Of a stretch of DNA of 64,000 nt, positions 8,337 through 16,668 are shown piece by piece. Source of the stretch: Alphaproteobacteria bacterium (GTDB taxonomy: Bacteria; Pseudomonadota; Alphaproteobacteria; Rs-D84). Position 1 is the stretch's first letter. The number at the start of each line of letters is the position of its first letter. The notes under the pieces were generated by a model that saw only the letters and a list, made by a program, of their open reading frames with translations, did not search any database and was not told the DNA's origin. A program made the translations under genes and the position numbers. The DNA lies in the NCBI GenBank assembly GCA_015062495.1, contig SUUN01000002.1, positions 223,210 through 287,209 of the forward strand. Direction: 5' to 3'.

Positions 8337-8943
8337 ATTTACAACTTTTTAAATCTGCGCCTGATTCAATTTTATCAATTTCTTTATTTCTTATTTCCTG
8401 GGCGGCATTAATTTTTTGCTTAACCAATACTAAATCTGGATGTGATTGTAATTGATCATTCATTGCTTCTATAACACCATCTATATCATCGCGTGATTTT
8501 ACAAATCGCGGCATTATCGATTGCGCCGCACTGTAAATAGACCGCTGCAAATCCCCCTTAAAATCATCAACAACTGACAAATATGCATTGATATGTTTAT
8601 CTTCGTGTGCCACCACCGCATTATACTCACATGTTCCCAGCACATTTCTAATATCAATATTTACAACAAAGTCGTTATATCCAACAACGGCATTTACAGA
8701 TTTTAATCCAACACAGAACCCACCGTCCACCGTATTAACATCTGCATTTATTTGATAATTATCAACAAATGTCGCCACCACATTTCCATGCCACAAATCC
8801 ATCGGCGTGCGTGGTTGCACGACGGTTTTTATCCAATCTGGTGTATTAATATAAACGCCGGGAATTTTTTTAAATTGCAAACAATCCGCCGCCATACACG
8901 GGCCCCCCAACAAAAACAAACCGCCCCAGACTAATAACCGCAT
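8335..8943 (-). CDS. Exported HExxH protein of unknown function
   Basis: 202 residues with a signal peptide (cleavage near CMAA-D). Residues 113-117 read HEDKH in the context CEYNAVVAHEDKHINAYL, a zincin-type HExxH helix; further conserved-looking residues are C21, C77, C105 and C201. The C-terminal third is helical and charged. The motif context recalls DUF922-like secreted zinc proteins, but this is not proven. The start overlaps the virB4 stop by one base, so it is the last gene of a virB3-virB4-X operon. In that position it may be a periplasmic factor for the secretion apparatus, possibly cell-wall or protein processing. Confidence 0.6.
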   Translation of the reverse strand: MRLLVWGGLFLLGGPCMAADCLQFKKIPGVYINTPDWIKTVVQPRTPMDLWHGNVVATFVDNYQINADVNTVDGGFCVGLKSVNAVVGYNDFVVNIDIRNVLGTCEYNAVVAHEDKHINAYLSVVDDFKGDLQRSIYSAAQSIMPRFVKSRDDIDGVIEAMNDQLQSHPDLVLVKQKINAAQEIRNKEIDKIESGADLKSCK

Positions 8944-11375
8944 TAATCCGCCGCCCCTTGTTTTTTCAGGTATTCATTTACAAAATTATTGCCATACATT
9001 TTATACAATTCTTCGGCCAACAGAACCGACGACCGCCCAGATTCAAACAACCGCAACAAATTTCCCAATCCCCCCAATTCTGTATTTAAAATCACCGATT
9101 CCCCATTAACTGGGCGCGACAACAACACTGCACGTTTCAGATTTGGATATGCCTTGCCCTGGATAAACGCCATTTCCAACGGATTTAAATTCCAATGTGC
9201 ATAATCCGACGCATCTGCGGCCGGATTTCTGAAAAACATGACCGTCTGGGCCTGACCACGAACAACATCCCCCACCCCCAGTTTATCCAAAACATTTGCG
9301 CGTTGGAATGCGACCATATACGCCTGGCGATTTTTACGTCCTTCTTGTAATCCGGTGATAAAGTTATCACGGAACATCTTGTTTTCCAACATCGGCGCTG
9401 TTTCGTCAATCATAATCAGTGATGGATTTCCGCCCGACACTGTAATATTGTTAATTCTGTGCAGGATATAAGAAATCACCGCCGGCGACAAAACTTCATC
9501 CTGTAAAATATCGGTAAAATCAAACGTGGTCAGACGTGAATGCAAATCCAGTGTATCCGACGCTTCGTTAAACATATCCCCATACTGCAACGGATCAACC
9601 CATTTTTTAAGTGCTGACCGCATATTACCAGACGATGAAAAACAACTTTCCCACAGATTTTTTAACAACCTATCTTTATCGGACAAATAATCAAAATTCA
9701 CAGATACCGCACGCGCAATTTCATCAGCCGACGCCGCGTCACTTTGCCCTGAAATAATTGCAAACCACCGCCGCAAGAATGCACGATTTGCCGCCGTATC
9801 CGGCATTTTCAGCGGATTTAAATGTGTCAAGAAACTCTGTGCCATCGGGTCTGAATTTTTTTCTTTCCCTTGCATCGTGATATATTTACCACCAACCGAC
9901 AACGTAAATATTTCAGCACCTTTATTTCGGTCAAAGAAAAAGGCCTTTAACTTTGGATGACGCAAACTCTGCGCAATCAAAAACGAAAACAGTGTTGTTT
10001 TACCACCACCGGTCGGCCCAATTGTCAGTGTATGTCCAACAGCCGCTGGTTTATCCGACACATGGAATTGGAATTGATATGGTGTACCCTGGGCGGTTGG
10101 GAACACAACCAATGGCCCCGGCCCCCAATCTGAATTTTCCACCCCACGTGGTTGTGTTGACATTGGAATTGAAATCGCCGCCGCCCGTGACAGCAATTTA
10201 AAACTGCGCGGGAATACATCAAACCCTGGAATTTGTGCAAACCAAGAAACCTTGGACGCAAATGTTTCAACAACCGGCGAAATACCAAATTGCGCGGCAA
10301 TTTTTTTAAATTCATCAACATATTTTTGCAGTTCTTCACGCGACGCCCCAAACAATACGAACAGCGGATAATAATCAACCAAACTCTGATTACCGCTTAA
10401 ATTTTCATCCATTGCAACCTGTGCTTCGGAAATTTGTGTTTCTGTTGATTGTGCTTTTTCATCATCTGCGGTTGAACGTTTTTGTCGAATTGTACTTTCG
10501 ACATCTGCCGCCCCCATAATATGAAATCCATTCATACAGATCATTTCAGTCTGAATTGTCGACACAGTATCAAAAAATTCTTCATCTAAATAATCAGGTG
10601 ATATTTTAAACGACACACATGCCGCGAACGATTGATTGCCACCACTGACATATCGCACAATCCCATCGCGCAGAAATTCCACATCATCAACCGTTGTTAA
10701 TTTTGCAATATTGTTATCCGCACGTTTTGGGGCCGGCTTACTAATTGGCGACAAAATCCGCCCAAAGAACCGTGCCATATTGTCTGTGCTGTCATTTTTC
10801 AACACTTGTGGTTTATATGCCGCCAAAATAGATTCAATATAATTACCATATTGATTCAGTTTTGCCCGCGCATCTGTTCCACCAACGGACAAAACAATAT
10901 AATAATTATTCAGGAAAATTTTTAATCCCTGGCCACGCCACTTGTCATAGATACGTTGTAACGTCGGCTGGTCAAATTCATAGTTTGTATTTTCATCCGC
11001 CGCGTCCCGCACCATATAGAATCGCAACACAACATTCGGATCACGAATTTGATTAAACAATTGCGCCCGCAAATCTAAAAATTTTTCTTTGGTTGCGTCA
11101 TCTTGCATACTGGTCTGCAAACCTGCGACACGATAAACACGAATTAAACTGCCATCTGTCAGTTGCATTGAATTATCATTAAAAACCGTTCCAAACGGCA
11201 AATAGTTTGAATATTTCGCATATCCAAATTTTGGGAATATTTTCCTTGTTAACACTGGCACATACATCATCAGTACCAAGAACACTAAAACCGCCGCCAC
11301 CACCAACACGGTCAACGTAATTGGGAAACCACCACCTGCAAAATATTCAAAAAAATCATTTAAATTATTCATCAT
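8943..11375 (-). CDS. virB4: VirB4/TrbE-family type IV secretion ATPase
   Basis: 810 residues. C-terminal RecA-like ATPase: Walker A GPTGGGKTT near residues 453-461, the VirB4-specific FFFDRNKGAEIFTLSVGGKY, Walker B LIMIDET near 653-659 and GRKNRQAYMVAFQ. The N-terminal half is the CagE/VirB4 domain. Oddly, residues 18-40 form a strong membrane span (FPITLTVLVVAAVLVFLVLM), whereas most VirB4 proteins are peripheral. The start overlaps the virB3 stop (ATGATG...). It energises T4SS assembly or substrate transfer at the inner membrane. No other vir genes lie in the window, similar to the scattered vir genes of Rickettsiales. Confidence 0.93.
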   Translation of the reverse strand: MMNNLNDFFEYFAGGGFPITLTVLVVAAVLVFLVLMMYVPVLTRKIFPKFGYAKYSNYLPFGTVFNDNSMQLTDGSLIRVYRVAGLQTSMQDDATKEKFLDLRAQLFNQIRDPNVVLRFYMVRDAADENTNYEFDQPTLQRIYDKWRGQGLKIFLNNYYIVLSVGGTDARAKLNQYGNYIESILAAYKPQVLKNDSTDNMARFFGRILSPISKPAPKRADNNIAKLTTVDDVEFLRDGIVRYVSGGNQSFAACVSFKISPDYLDEEFFDTVSTIQTEMICMNGFHIMGAADVESTIRQKRSTADDEKAQSTETQISEAQVAMDENLSGNQSLVDYYPLFVLFGASREELQKYVDEFKKIAAQFGISPVVETFASKVSWFAQIPGFDVFPRSFKLLSRAAAISIPMSTQPRGVENSDWGPGPLVVFPTAQGTPYQFQFHVSDKPAAVGHTLTIGPTGGGKTTLFSFLIAQSLRHPKLKAFFFDRNKGAEIFTLSVGGKYITMQGKEKNSDPMAQSFLTHLNPLKMPDTAANRAFLRRWFAIISGQSDAASADEIARAVSVNFDYLSDKDRLLKNLWESCFSSSGNMRSALKKWVDPLQYGDMFNEASDTLDLHSRLTTFDFTDILQDEVLSPAVISYILHRINNITVSGGNPSLIMIDETAPMLENKMFRDNFITGLQEGRKNRQAYMVAFQRANVLDKLGVGDVVRGQAQTVMFFRNPAADASDYAHWNLNPLEMAFIQGKAYPNLKRAVLLSRPVNGESVILNTELGGLGNLLRLFESGRSSVLLAEELYKMYGNNFVNEYLKKQGAAD

Positions 11376-11668
11376 GCCGCCAATTTCCCTGGTATTTTAC
11401 GTTTTAACAATTGTAATTTTGCGTTAACAATCTGACCCAACTGCGGGTCGCGTTTTGAAAATATCGCAATTATCGAATGAACGATTATCACAGACACTAA
11501 AAAGAACATTGGATTAACCGGATTTGCCCCTTTTGTAATAATCAAGGACGCCACAAACAAAACAATCCAAATCAAGAATTGAATAACAAAATTCAGCACC
11601 GCCAACGAATAAGGCACATAAAAAATATGCGCCGGATTTGCCAATGCTTTTAATACCTGCTGTTTCAT
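11372..11668 (-). CDS. virB3: VirB3-like T4SS inner-membrane protein
   Basis: 98 residues. N-terminal ALANPAHIFYVPYSLAVLNF matches the VirB3 pattern (small residues, Pro, then VPY at the first span), followed by two membrane segments (about 22-42 and 51-70) and a basic tail. VirB3 partners VirB4 in the inner-membrane complex. The stop overlaps the virB4 start. The region upstream is an AT-rich gap with repeated TTTTCAACA motifs, so the operon promoter lies there. Confidence 0.85.
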   Translation of the reverse strand: MKQQVLKALANPAHIFYVPYSLAVLNFVIQFLIWIVLFVASLIITKGANPVNPMFFLVSVIIVHSIIAIFSKRDPQLGQIVNAKLQLLKRKIPGKLAA

Positions 11669-11698
11669 TCTCTTTCCGTCCTGTTGATAATTATAACA

Positions 11699-11894
11699 AT
11701 TTCAACAATTTTCAACAAGTACAAAAAGCCCCCGACCTTTTTTTGTTAAAACTGTTAAAAACGCCGACTTTTTCAACTGTTAATTATTTGTGGTACTTTT
11801 TCAACATTCTGACAAAAAAGCCGGAAAAACCCGGCAAATAATTGTTGAAAACTTGTTAATAAAAAACTAAAAACCATTTTTAACAATTTCAACA
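11699..11894. repeat. Cluster of TTTTCAACA-like 9-mers in AT-rich gap
   Basis: The gap 11669-11981 has no gene. It holds (A/T)TTTCAACA at 11699-11707, 11709-11717, 11798-11806 and 11886-11894, the inverted form TGTTGAAAA at 11843-11851, and ttttcaact at 11770-11778, plus several TGTTAAAA/TTTTAACA relatives. Each TTTTCAACA differs from the relaxed DnaA box TTWTNCACA at one position. This may be a protein-binding array (origin or operator). It sits between divergent virB3 (-) and rpmJ (+). Confidence 0.55.
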
Positions 11895-11981
11895 GCCCCT
11901 ACAACAACTACTAAATAAATAATATATTATTTGATTTTTCAAAAAATATGTTTATAATCGCCTTGTAAAAAGGATAACGAC

Positions 11982-12116
11982 ATGAAATTTTTAAGTTCAT
12001 TAAAGGCTTGGAAGAAACGCGGTAATGTTAAACAAATCCGTCGTGGTAAACAAGTTATCTTGATTGATCCTGATAATCCAAAGTTCAAAGCGAAACAGGG
12101 TTTCAAGAAGAAATAA
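11982..12116 (+). CDS. rpmJ: 50S ribosomal protein L36, zinc-free (C-minus) type
   Basis: 44 codons: starts MKFLSSLKAWKKR, centre QIRRGKQVILID, end NPKFKAKQGFKKK. This is the L36 layout (MK-xxSSLK, basic centre, NPRFKARQG-like end) but with no cysteine, so it is the zinc-independent paralogue type. AAGGA lies 8 bases before the ATG and an intrinsic terminator follows directly. L36 is a component of the large ribosomal subunit. It is monocistronic. Confidence 0.88.
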   Translation: MKFLSSLKAWKKRGNVKQIRRGKQVILIDPDNPKFKAKQGFKKK

Positions 12117-12117
12117 A

Positions 12118-12143
12118 AATTCCGCCAATCGGCGGTTTTTTTT
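12118..12143 (+). terminator. Terminator after rpmJ
   Basis: CCGCC-AATC-GGCGG stem followed by eight T residues. Confidence 0.85.
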
Positions 12144-12151
12144 ATAAAGTC

Positions 12152-12820
12152 TTACTCACTCAAAAATGCTTCTTTTAATGCAGTGTCAACTTCCGCCCCC
12201 GACAGGCCGGCCCCGCGCAAATAAAATACCTGGGCATCGGTTGGTTTATAAATTGCCGCGCTGTGGTCGGCGCGCGCCGGTTCTGATTTTATCCTTTGCC
12301 CCGGCATAAAATCAATTTTTGCACCATCTTCCGCCATGGCAACAAACGCAACATCGGATTCGCACCCTTCGCACTCCGCATCAATCGTTGCCAACCCTGA
12401 TAACTTAGAATTTGAATTTTTCCCGGCCAAAACCTTATTTTTTATCAAAATCGCCGTATTTTTATACAAATGCCGCGCATCACAGTTATATGTTAAATCA
12501 GATTCATTATCCAATAACACTGTTCCTGAAACTTTTGAATTTTTACCGGCATTTTTAATAAAAATGTTCAAATTTGCCGGCTTTTTTATTTTTACATTTG
12601 CGCTGATGATAACTTCCTGGTTTTCCACGCCAACCAAAACTTCTAATTTATTATCCCCGGCAATTTCCCCAACATAAATAATATGAACCGGCAAATCATA
12701 CTTTGTATTAATTGGCGCATTTTCCAGTGTTGACAGTTCGCCACAATAAACCCCATCGCGGAAAACGATAGTTTCCGCTGGTCTGGTTTTTATGTTGAAT
12801 TCGTTCCACATGTATGACAT
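12152..12820 (-). CDS. SufD-like protein, about half usual length
   Basis: 222 residues. The C-terminal part has the SufB/SufD core signature: ARADHSAAIYKPTDAQVFYLRGAGLSGAEV, matching the ...DH(S/G)A.I...(D/E)..Q.FYL.(A/S)RG(L/I)S..EA end of SufD, preceded by right-handed beta-helix-like repeats (VIISANVKIKKPANLNIFIKNAG, AILIKNKVLAGKNSNSKLSG). Canonical SufD is about 400 residues and forms a SufBC2D scaffold for Fe-S cluster assembly. This one lacks most of the N-terminal helical domain and has no suf neighbours here. Its promoter (TATAAT at 12830-12835, TTGAAT at 12853-12858) is so close that the mRNA should be leaderless or nearly so. It may be a minimal SufD in a reduced genome. Confidence 0.68.
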   Translation of the reverse strand: MSYMWNEFNIKTRPAETIVFRDGVYCGELSTLENAPINTKYDLPVHIIYVGEIAGDNKLEVLVGVENQEVIISANVKIKKPANLNIFIKNAGKNSKVSGTVLLDNESDLTYNCDARHLYKNTAILIKNKVLAGKNSNSKLSGLATIDAECEGCESDVAFVAMAEDGAKIDFMPGQRIKSEPARADHSAAIYKPTDAQVFYLRGAGLSGAEVDTALKEAFLSE

Positions 12821-12847
12821 ATTATGCGCATTATAAAGGATTTAATT

Positions 12848-13927
12848 ATGGGATTCAATTGTGGAATTGTAGGCTTGCCAAACGTTGGTAAATCTACATT
12901 GTTTAATGCGTTAACACAAAGTGCCACCGCCGATGCCCAGAACTATCCGTTCTGTACAATCGAACCGAACACCGGTCGTGTTGTTGTACCAGATGCAACA
13001 TTACATGAATTGGCGCGGGTTGCGGGGTCGCAAAAAATAATGCCGACCCAACTGGAAATTGTTGATATTGCGGGTCTGGTACGCGGTGCGTCAAACGGCG
13101 AAGGGCTTGGGAATAAATTCCTGGGGAACATCTTGTCCACAGACGCAATTATTCACGTTGTGCGTTGCTTTGAAAACGATGATATTGTGCACGTCCACGG
13201 CAAGATTGATCCATTGGGCGACATTGAAACAATTGAAACAGAATTGATGTTGGCCGACCTGGAAAGCATTGAAAAACAGATTAAAAACCTGGAAAAAAAG
13301 GCACGCGGTCTGGACAAAGATGCAATTAAATTACTGGCGGATGCAAATGTAATTAAAACAAATCTGGAAAAATCGATTCCAGCGCGTCTGGGCGATGTTG
13401 ATTCAACGCCGTTTAATTTGCTGACCACCAAACCGGTTATTTACGTCTGTAACGTGGACGAAGCGTCCGCCGCCACCGGCAATAAATATTCCGATATGGT
13501 TCGTGAAAAATTTAGTGCGACAAATGATGTTTTGGTTATTTCGTCCAAGATTGAAATGGAGATTTCCCAAATTGTTGACCCCGACGAACGCAAAATGTTT
13601 TTGGATGATTTGGGGCTGACCGAATCTGGCCTGGATCAGGTTATCAAGACAGGCTATAAAACACTTGGCCTGCAAACATATTATACTATTGGGCCTAAGG
13701 AAGCACATGCCTGGACCATAACCACTGGCATGACCGCGCCCCAGGCGGCGGGTAAAATCCACACAGACTTTGAACGCGGTTTTATCCGCGCCGAAGTAAT
13801 TTCCCCCGATGACTTTATCGAATTGGGTGGCGAAGTTGCGGTTAAAGAGGCCGGCAAAATGCGCCTTGTTGGTCGTGATTATGTTATGCAGCCCGGCGAC
13901 ATCTGCCACTTCTTATTCAATACTTAA
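12848..13927 (+). CDS. ychF: Redox-regulated/ribosome-associated ATPase YchF (Obg family)
   Basis: 359 residues. G1 GLPNVGKST (residues 8-16), DIAGLVRGASNGEGLGNKFL (G3 region), N-V-D-E in the G4 position (CNVDEA, as in YchF rather than NKxD, consistent with ATP preference), a coiled-coil insertion, and a C-terminal TGS domain ending GDICHFLFNT. YchF associates with ribosomes and stress responses; it is near-universal. Start set at 12848 because AAAGGA lies 7 bases before it; an upstream ATG at 12824 lacks a site. Confidence 0.96.
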   Translation: MGFNCGIVGLPNVGKSTLFNALTQSATADAQNYPFCTIEPNTGRVVVPDATLHELARVAGSQKIMPTQLEIVDIAGLVRGASNGEGLGNKFLGNILSTDAIIHVVRCFENDDIVHVHGKIDPLGDIETIETELMLADLESIEKQIKNLEKKARGLDKDAIKLLADANVIKTNLEKSIPARLGDVDSTPFNLLTTKPVIYVCNVDEASAATGNKYSDMVREKFSATNDVLVISSKIEMEISQIVDPDERKMFLDDLGLTESGLDQVIKTGYKTLGLQTYYTIGPKEAHAWTITTGMTAPQAAGKIHTDFERGFIRAEVISPDDFIELGGEVAVKEAGKMRLVGRDYVMQPGDICHFLFNT

Positions 13928-13941
13928 AAATAAACTTGTTA

Positions 13942-13991
13942 AAAAAATACCGGCTTTTTTGATAAAAATATTCAAAAAAGCCGGTATTTTT
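13942..13991. terminator. Long hairpin terminator between ychF and radical SAM gene
   Basis: About 19-bp stem (AAAATACCGGCTTTTTTGA against its complement) with a 9-base loop; serves both convergent genes. The 36-base core (13949-13984) recurs exactly at 15007-15042. Confidence 0.8.
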
Positions 13992-14937
13992 ATTTTGCCA
14001 TTTCTTCGGCAACATATTTATCGTACAGCAAATTAAACAATTCGCGTTTAATTTGTTCAATTGGTTTAATCTTGCCGCGCGCATTTCGGTACGGTGTTTT
14101 AACACGGTCACTGGCGCAGTCAAAATAAGAATTTCCAAAATTGTCAAATGTGATTGCGTGCACATCGCCCGGCTTGGCAAAAGATTTCATAATTGAATTT
14201 TGCTTGGTCGCAATACCGTTATCACGCGCACGCCCACGATTATCAATTCCGTGGTAAGGTTCGATAACAATGTACTTTTCTTTACCGCGAAACAAATTTG
14301 CACCGATTTTCGCAAATTCATTTGTCGGCTGTTTTTCCATATCCAGCAAAATTTCATACTTGTCCGCCAGTTGAACAAAAGTATCAGTTAAAAATTCTGG
14401 CGCATCATAGAATATGTGAACATTTGCGCGTCGCGACAATTTGTCGTTCTGATAAAACCAACGCAGAAATTCGATTGTTGTCTGTTTTGATTGTGGGTGA
14501 AACCGGTCCAGCGACAAATGATACGAAAAATACGCAGTTGGATTTTTTACAAAGAACTGTTCCAAATCACCAAATATAACCGGTGCTTTGTCTGTCATTG
14601 TCCAACCGGCATTTGTCTTTAATTCAATTGTGAACCCCGCACGCGTCAATGTTTTCATAATCTGGGACATATAGTGTGGCGCATGGTTATAAACCATCAT
14701 CGGTTCGCCCCCACTGACAATTGCGATTGGCATTTTGTTTTTAGTGTACTTAAAATCTTCGGTAATCGCGCGAACATCAGATATTGGAATAAATGTCGGT
14801 GCCTCGTTCGGGCCACTGCGTTCACAACAGTGTGCGCAACAATAGTTGCACAAATTTGTAATCTTGAAAAAAGGCGACCATACAAAATTATTATCCAACC
14901 AATAACAAAATTCCGTACGGGATAAAATATGTTTCAT
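13990..14937 (-). CDS. Radical SAM protein of unknown substrate
   Basis: 315 residues. Cx3Cx2C cluster motif at C30-C34-C37 (LCNYCCAHCC), SGGEP at 75-79 for SAM binding, then LKTNAG, SYHLSLDRFHP and HIFYDAPEF strands of the partial TIM barrel. The C-terminal part (DNFGNSYFDCASDRV) is not a clear SPASM domain. The substrate cannot be inferred. I chose ATG at 14937: TTGACA (14967-14972), 16-base spacer and TAATAT (14945-14950) leave only 7 bases before it, so the mRNA is probably leaderless. The gene stands alone between two identical 36-base hairpins, possibly a transferred cassette. Confidence 0.82.
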   Translation of the reverse strand: MKHILSRTEFCYWLDNNFVWSPFFKITNLCNYCCAHCCERSGPNEAPTFIPISDVRAITEDFKYTKNKMPIAIVSGGEPMMVYNHAPHYMSQIMKTLTRAGFTIELKTNAGWTMTDKAPVIFGDLEQFFVKNPTAYFSYHLSLDRFHPQSKQTTIEFLRWFYQNDKLSRRANVHIFYDAPEFLTDTFVQLADKYEILLDMEKQPTNEFAKIGANLFRGKEKYIVIEPYHGIDNRGRARDNGIATKQNSIMKSFAKPGDVHAITFDNFGNSYFDCASDRVKTPYRNARGKIKPIEQIKRELFNLLYDKYVAEEMAK

Positions 14938-14944
14938 AATTTTT

Positions 14945-14972
14945 ATATTAACACAAAAATAATTTATGTCAA
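14945..14972 (-). promoter_or_regulatory. Promoter of radical SAM gene, leaderless layout
   Basis: TTGACA at 14967-14972, 16-base spacer, TAATAT at 14945-14950; the ATG begins 8 bases downstream of the -10, where transcription itself should begin. Confidence 0.6.
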
Positions 14973-15006
14973 ACAATTAACAAAACGAATCAATTTGTTA
15001 AAAAAC

Positions 15007-15042
15007 ACCGGCTTTTTTGATAAAAATATTCAAAAAAGCCGG
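15007..15042 (-). terminator. Terminator after dnaG, identical to hairpin at 13949
   Basis: CCGGCTTTTTTGA stem with the same loop as 13949-13984 and a short T tract on the minus strand; begins 5 bases after the dnaG stop. Confidence 0.75.
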
Positions 15043-15046
15043 GAAT

Positions 15047-16666
15047 TTATATGGAAATCAAAACTTCTAATTTTTCGTTATATTTTTCAATTTCGTCGTT
15101 TATACGTTGAATTTCGTCGCGTGCACTGTCATCCCCCGCCAACAGTTGGTTTGTAAATTCGCGTTTTTGTGCGTTTAACTTTTCTAAATATCTTTGCAGT
15201 TTTAATGAAACCAGATATTTTTCTGCGGCACCAATATCCATATTCAAATCAGGCGCCGTCCCATCAAAATCCACCCCCAACGTGCCCAGGAAATCCAAAT
15301 ACCGTTCCACCAGTTCCGGATATTTATTCACAATATAAACCAAAGTGTTTTTTGTAATCGCATCAATATCGGGCAATTTTATATTGACTGTTTTTGGCAC
15401 GCGTTTCCAACTGTGCCAATTTTGGAATTTGCGCTTATCGTATTCTTGCTTGTACTGTTTACGCAATTCTGGGTCGGCAATTTTTTCAATTTGCCCATCT
15501 AAAAATTTTTCCGCCTGGGCGCGCCCCCCGGGTGTTGAAACAATGTAATTTTTATTTGCCAATTCCCACAGGAAATCAGTCAACCCAACCGCATCATCAA
15601 TAATTTTCCGCATGGCATCCGCGCCAGATGTTTTCAGAATTTCATCTGGGTCTTTGCCGCCCGACACAAACGCAAATCGCACATCGGACGTATCACGAAT
15701 GAACGGCAAAACAATATTACATGCGCGTGCGGCGGCCTTTTGCCCAGCCGCATCCCCGTCAAAGCAAAATGTTATATTTCGATTTGATTTACACAGCAAC
15801 GCAATATGATCTTCGGTCAATGCAGTCCCCAATGGTGCGACGGTCTCCGCAAATCCATTTACCTGCATTTTGATTGCGTCAATTTGCCCTTCGACAACAA
15901 TACTGCGATTTGCGCGGTGAATCGCATCGCGCGCAAAGTTCAAACCAAACACAGTCTGGCGTTTATGGAAAATATCGGTATCGGTTGTGTTAATGTATTT
16001 TGGTTCAGACCCATCCAGTGAACGCCCTGAAAACGCGACAATCTTGCCATGTGCGTTAAAAATTGGGAACATTAATTTATCACGGAAAAAATCATACATC
16101 CCATAATCGCCACGCCGACACAGGCCAGACGGAATTAAAAATTTAGATTCTGCAAATTTGTTTGCGATGATATTATTTTTTGGCGCATACCCAATACGAT
16201 ATTTTTTAATCATATCATCTGTAAATCCGCGTCTGCGCACATAATCCAACGCATGCGCCGCGTCCGGGGTAAATAATTTTTCAGCATATGTTTGCGCCGC
16301 GCGTTCACAAATATCAAACAGCGCATCTTCGCGCCGCACAACATTTGGGTCGCGTGGTTTATAGTCCGGCATTTTCAGCCCCGCCATATTGGCCAGTTCT
16401 GTTATCGCCGCCCTAAAATCCATATTATTATGCTTCATTGTGAACGAAATGATATCGCCATGTTCACCACAACCAAAGCAGTGATAAAATCCCTTTTCTT
16501 CGTTCACGGAAAAACTGGGGGTTTTTTCATTATGAAACGGACAGCAACCCCAGTAATTTTGCCCCTTGCGTGTCAATGGCACAACGCGCCCCACAACATC
16601 CACAACCGACAACCGCGCACGCAGTTCATCTGTAAAGTTGGAATAGTTGTGTCGTCCTAGCGCCAT
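15047..16666 (-). CDS. dnaG: DNA primase DnaG
   Basis: 539 residues, a little shorter than the usual ~600. N-terminal zinc-binding domain CPFH...FYHCFGCGEHGD (about residues 41-68), the basic TRKGQNYWG segment, TOPRIM domain with VVEGQIDAIKMQ and FCFDGDAAGQKAA (metal-binding acidic residues), and a helical C-terminus. Synthesises RNA primers at the replication fork and binds DnaB through its C-terminus. Starts 2 bases after the topA stop, so it is transcribed with topA. Confidence 0.96.
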   Translation of the reverse strand: MALGRHNYSNFTDELRARLSVVDVVGRVVPLTRKGQNYWGCCPFHNEKTPSFSVNEEKGFYHCFGCGEHGDIISFTMKHNNMDFRAAITELANMAGLKMPDYKPRDPNVVRREDALFDICERAAQTYAEKLFTPDAAHALDYVRRRGFTDDMIKKYRIGYAPKNNIIANKFAESKFLIPSGLCRRGDYGMYDFFRDKLMFPIFNAHGKIVAFSGRSLDGSEPKYINTTDTDIFHKRQTVFGLNFARDAIHRANRSIVVEGQIDAIKMQVNGFAETVAPLGTALTEDHIALLCKSNRNITFCFDGDAAGQKAAARACNIVLPFIRDTSDVRFAFVSGGKDPDEILKTSGADAMRKIIDDAVGLTDFLWELANKNYIVSTPGGRAQAEKFLDGQIEKIADPELRKQYKQEYDKRKFQNWHSWKRVPKTVNIKLPDIDAITKNTLVYIVNKYPELVERYLDFLGTLGVDFDGTAPDLNMDIGAAEKYLVSLKLQRYLEKLNAQKREFTNQLLAGDDSARDEIQRINDEIEKYNEKLEVLISI

Positions 16667-16668
16667 TA

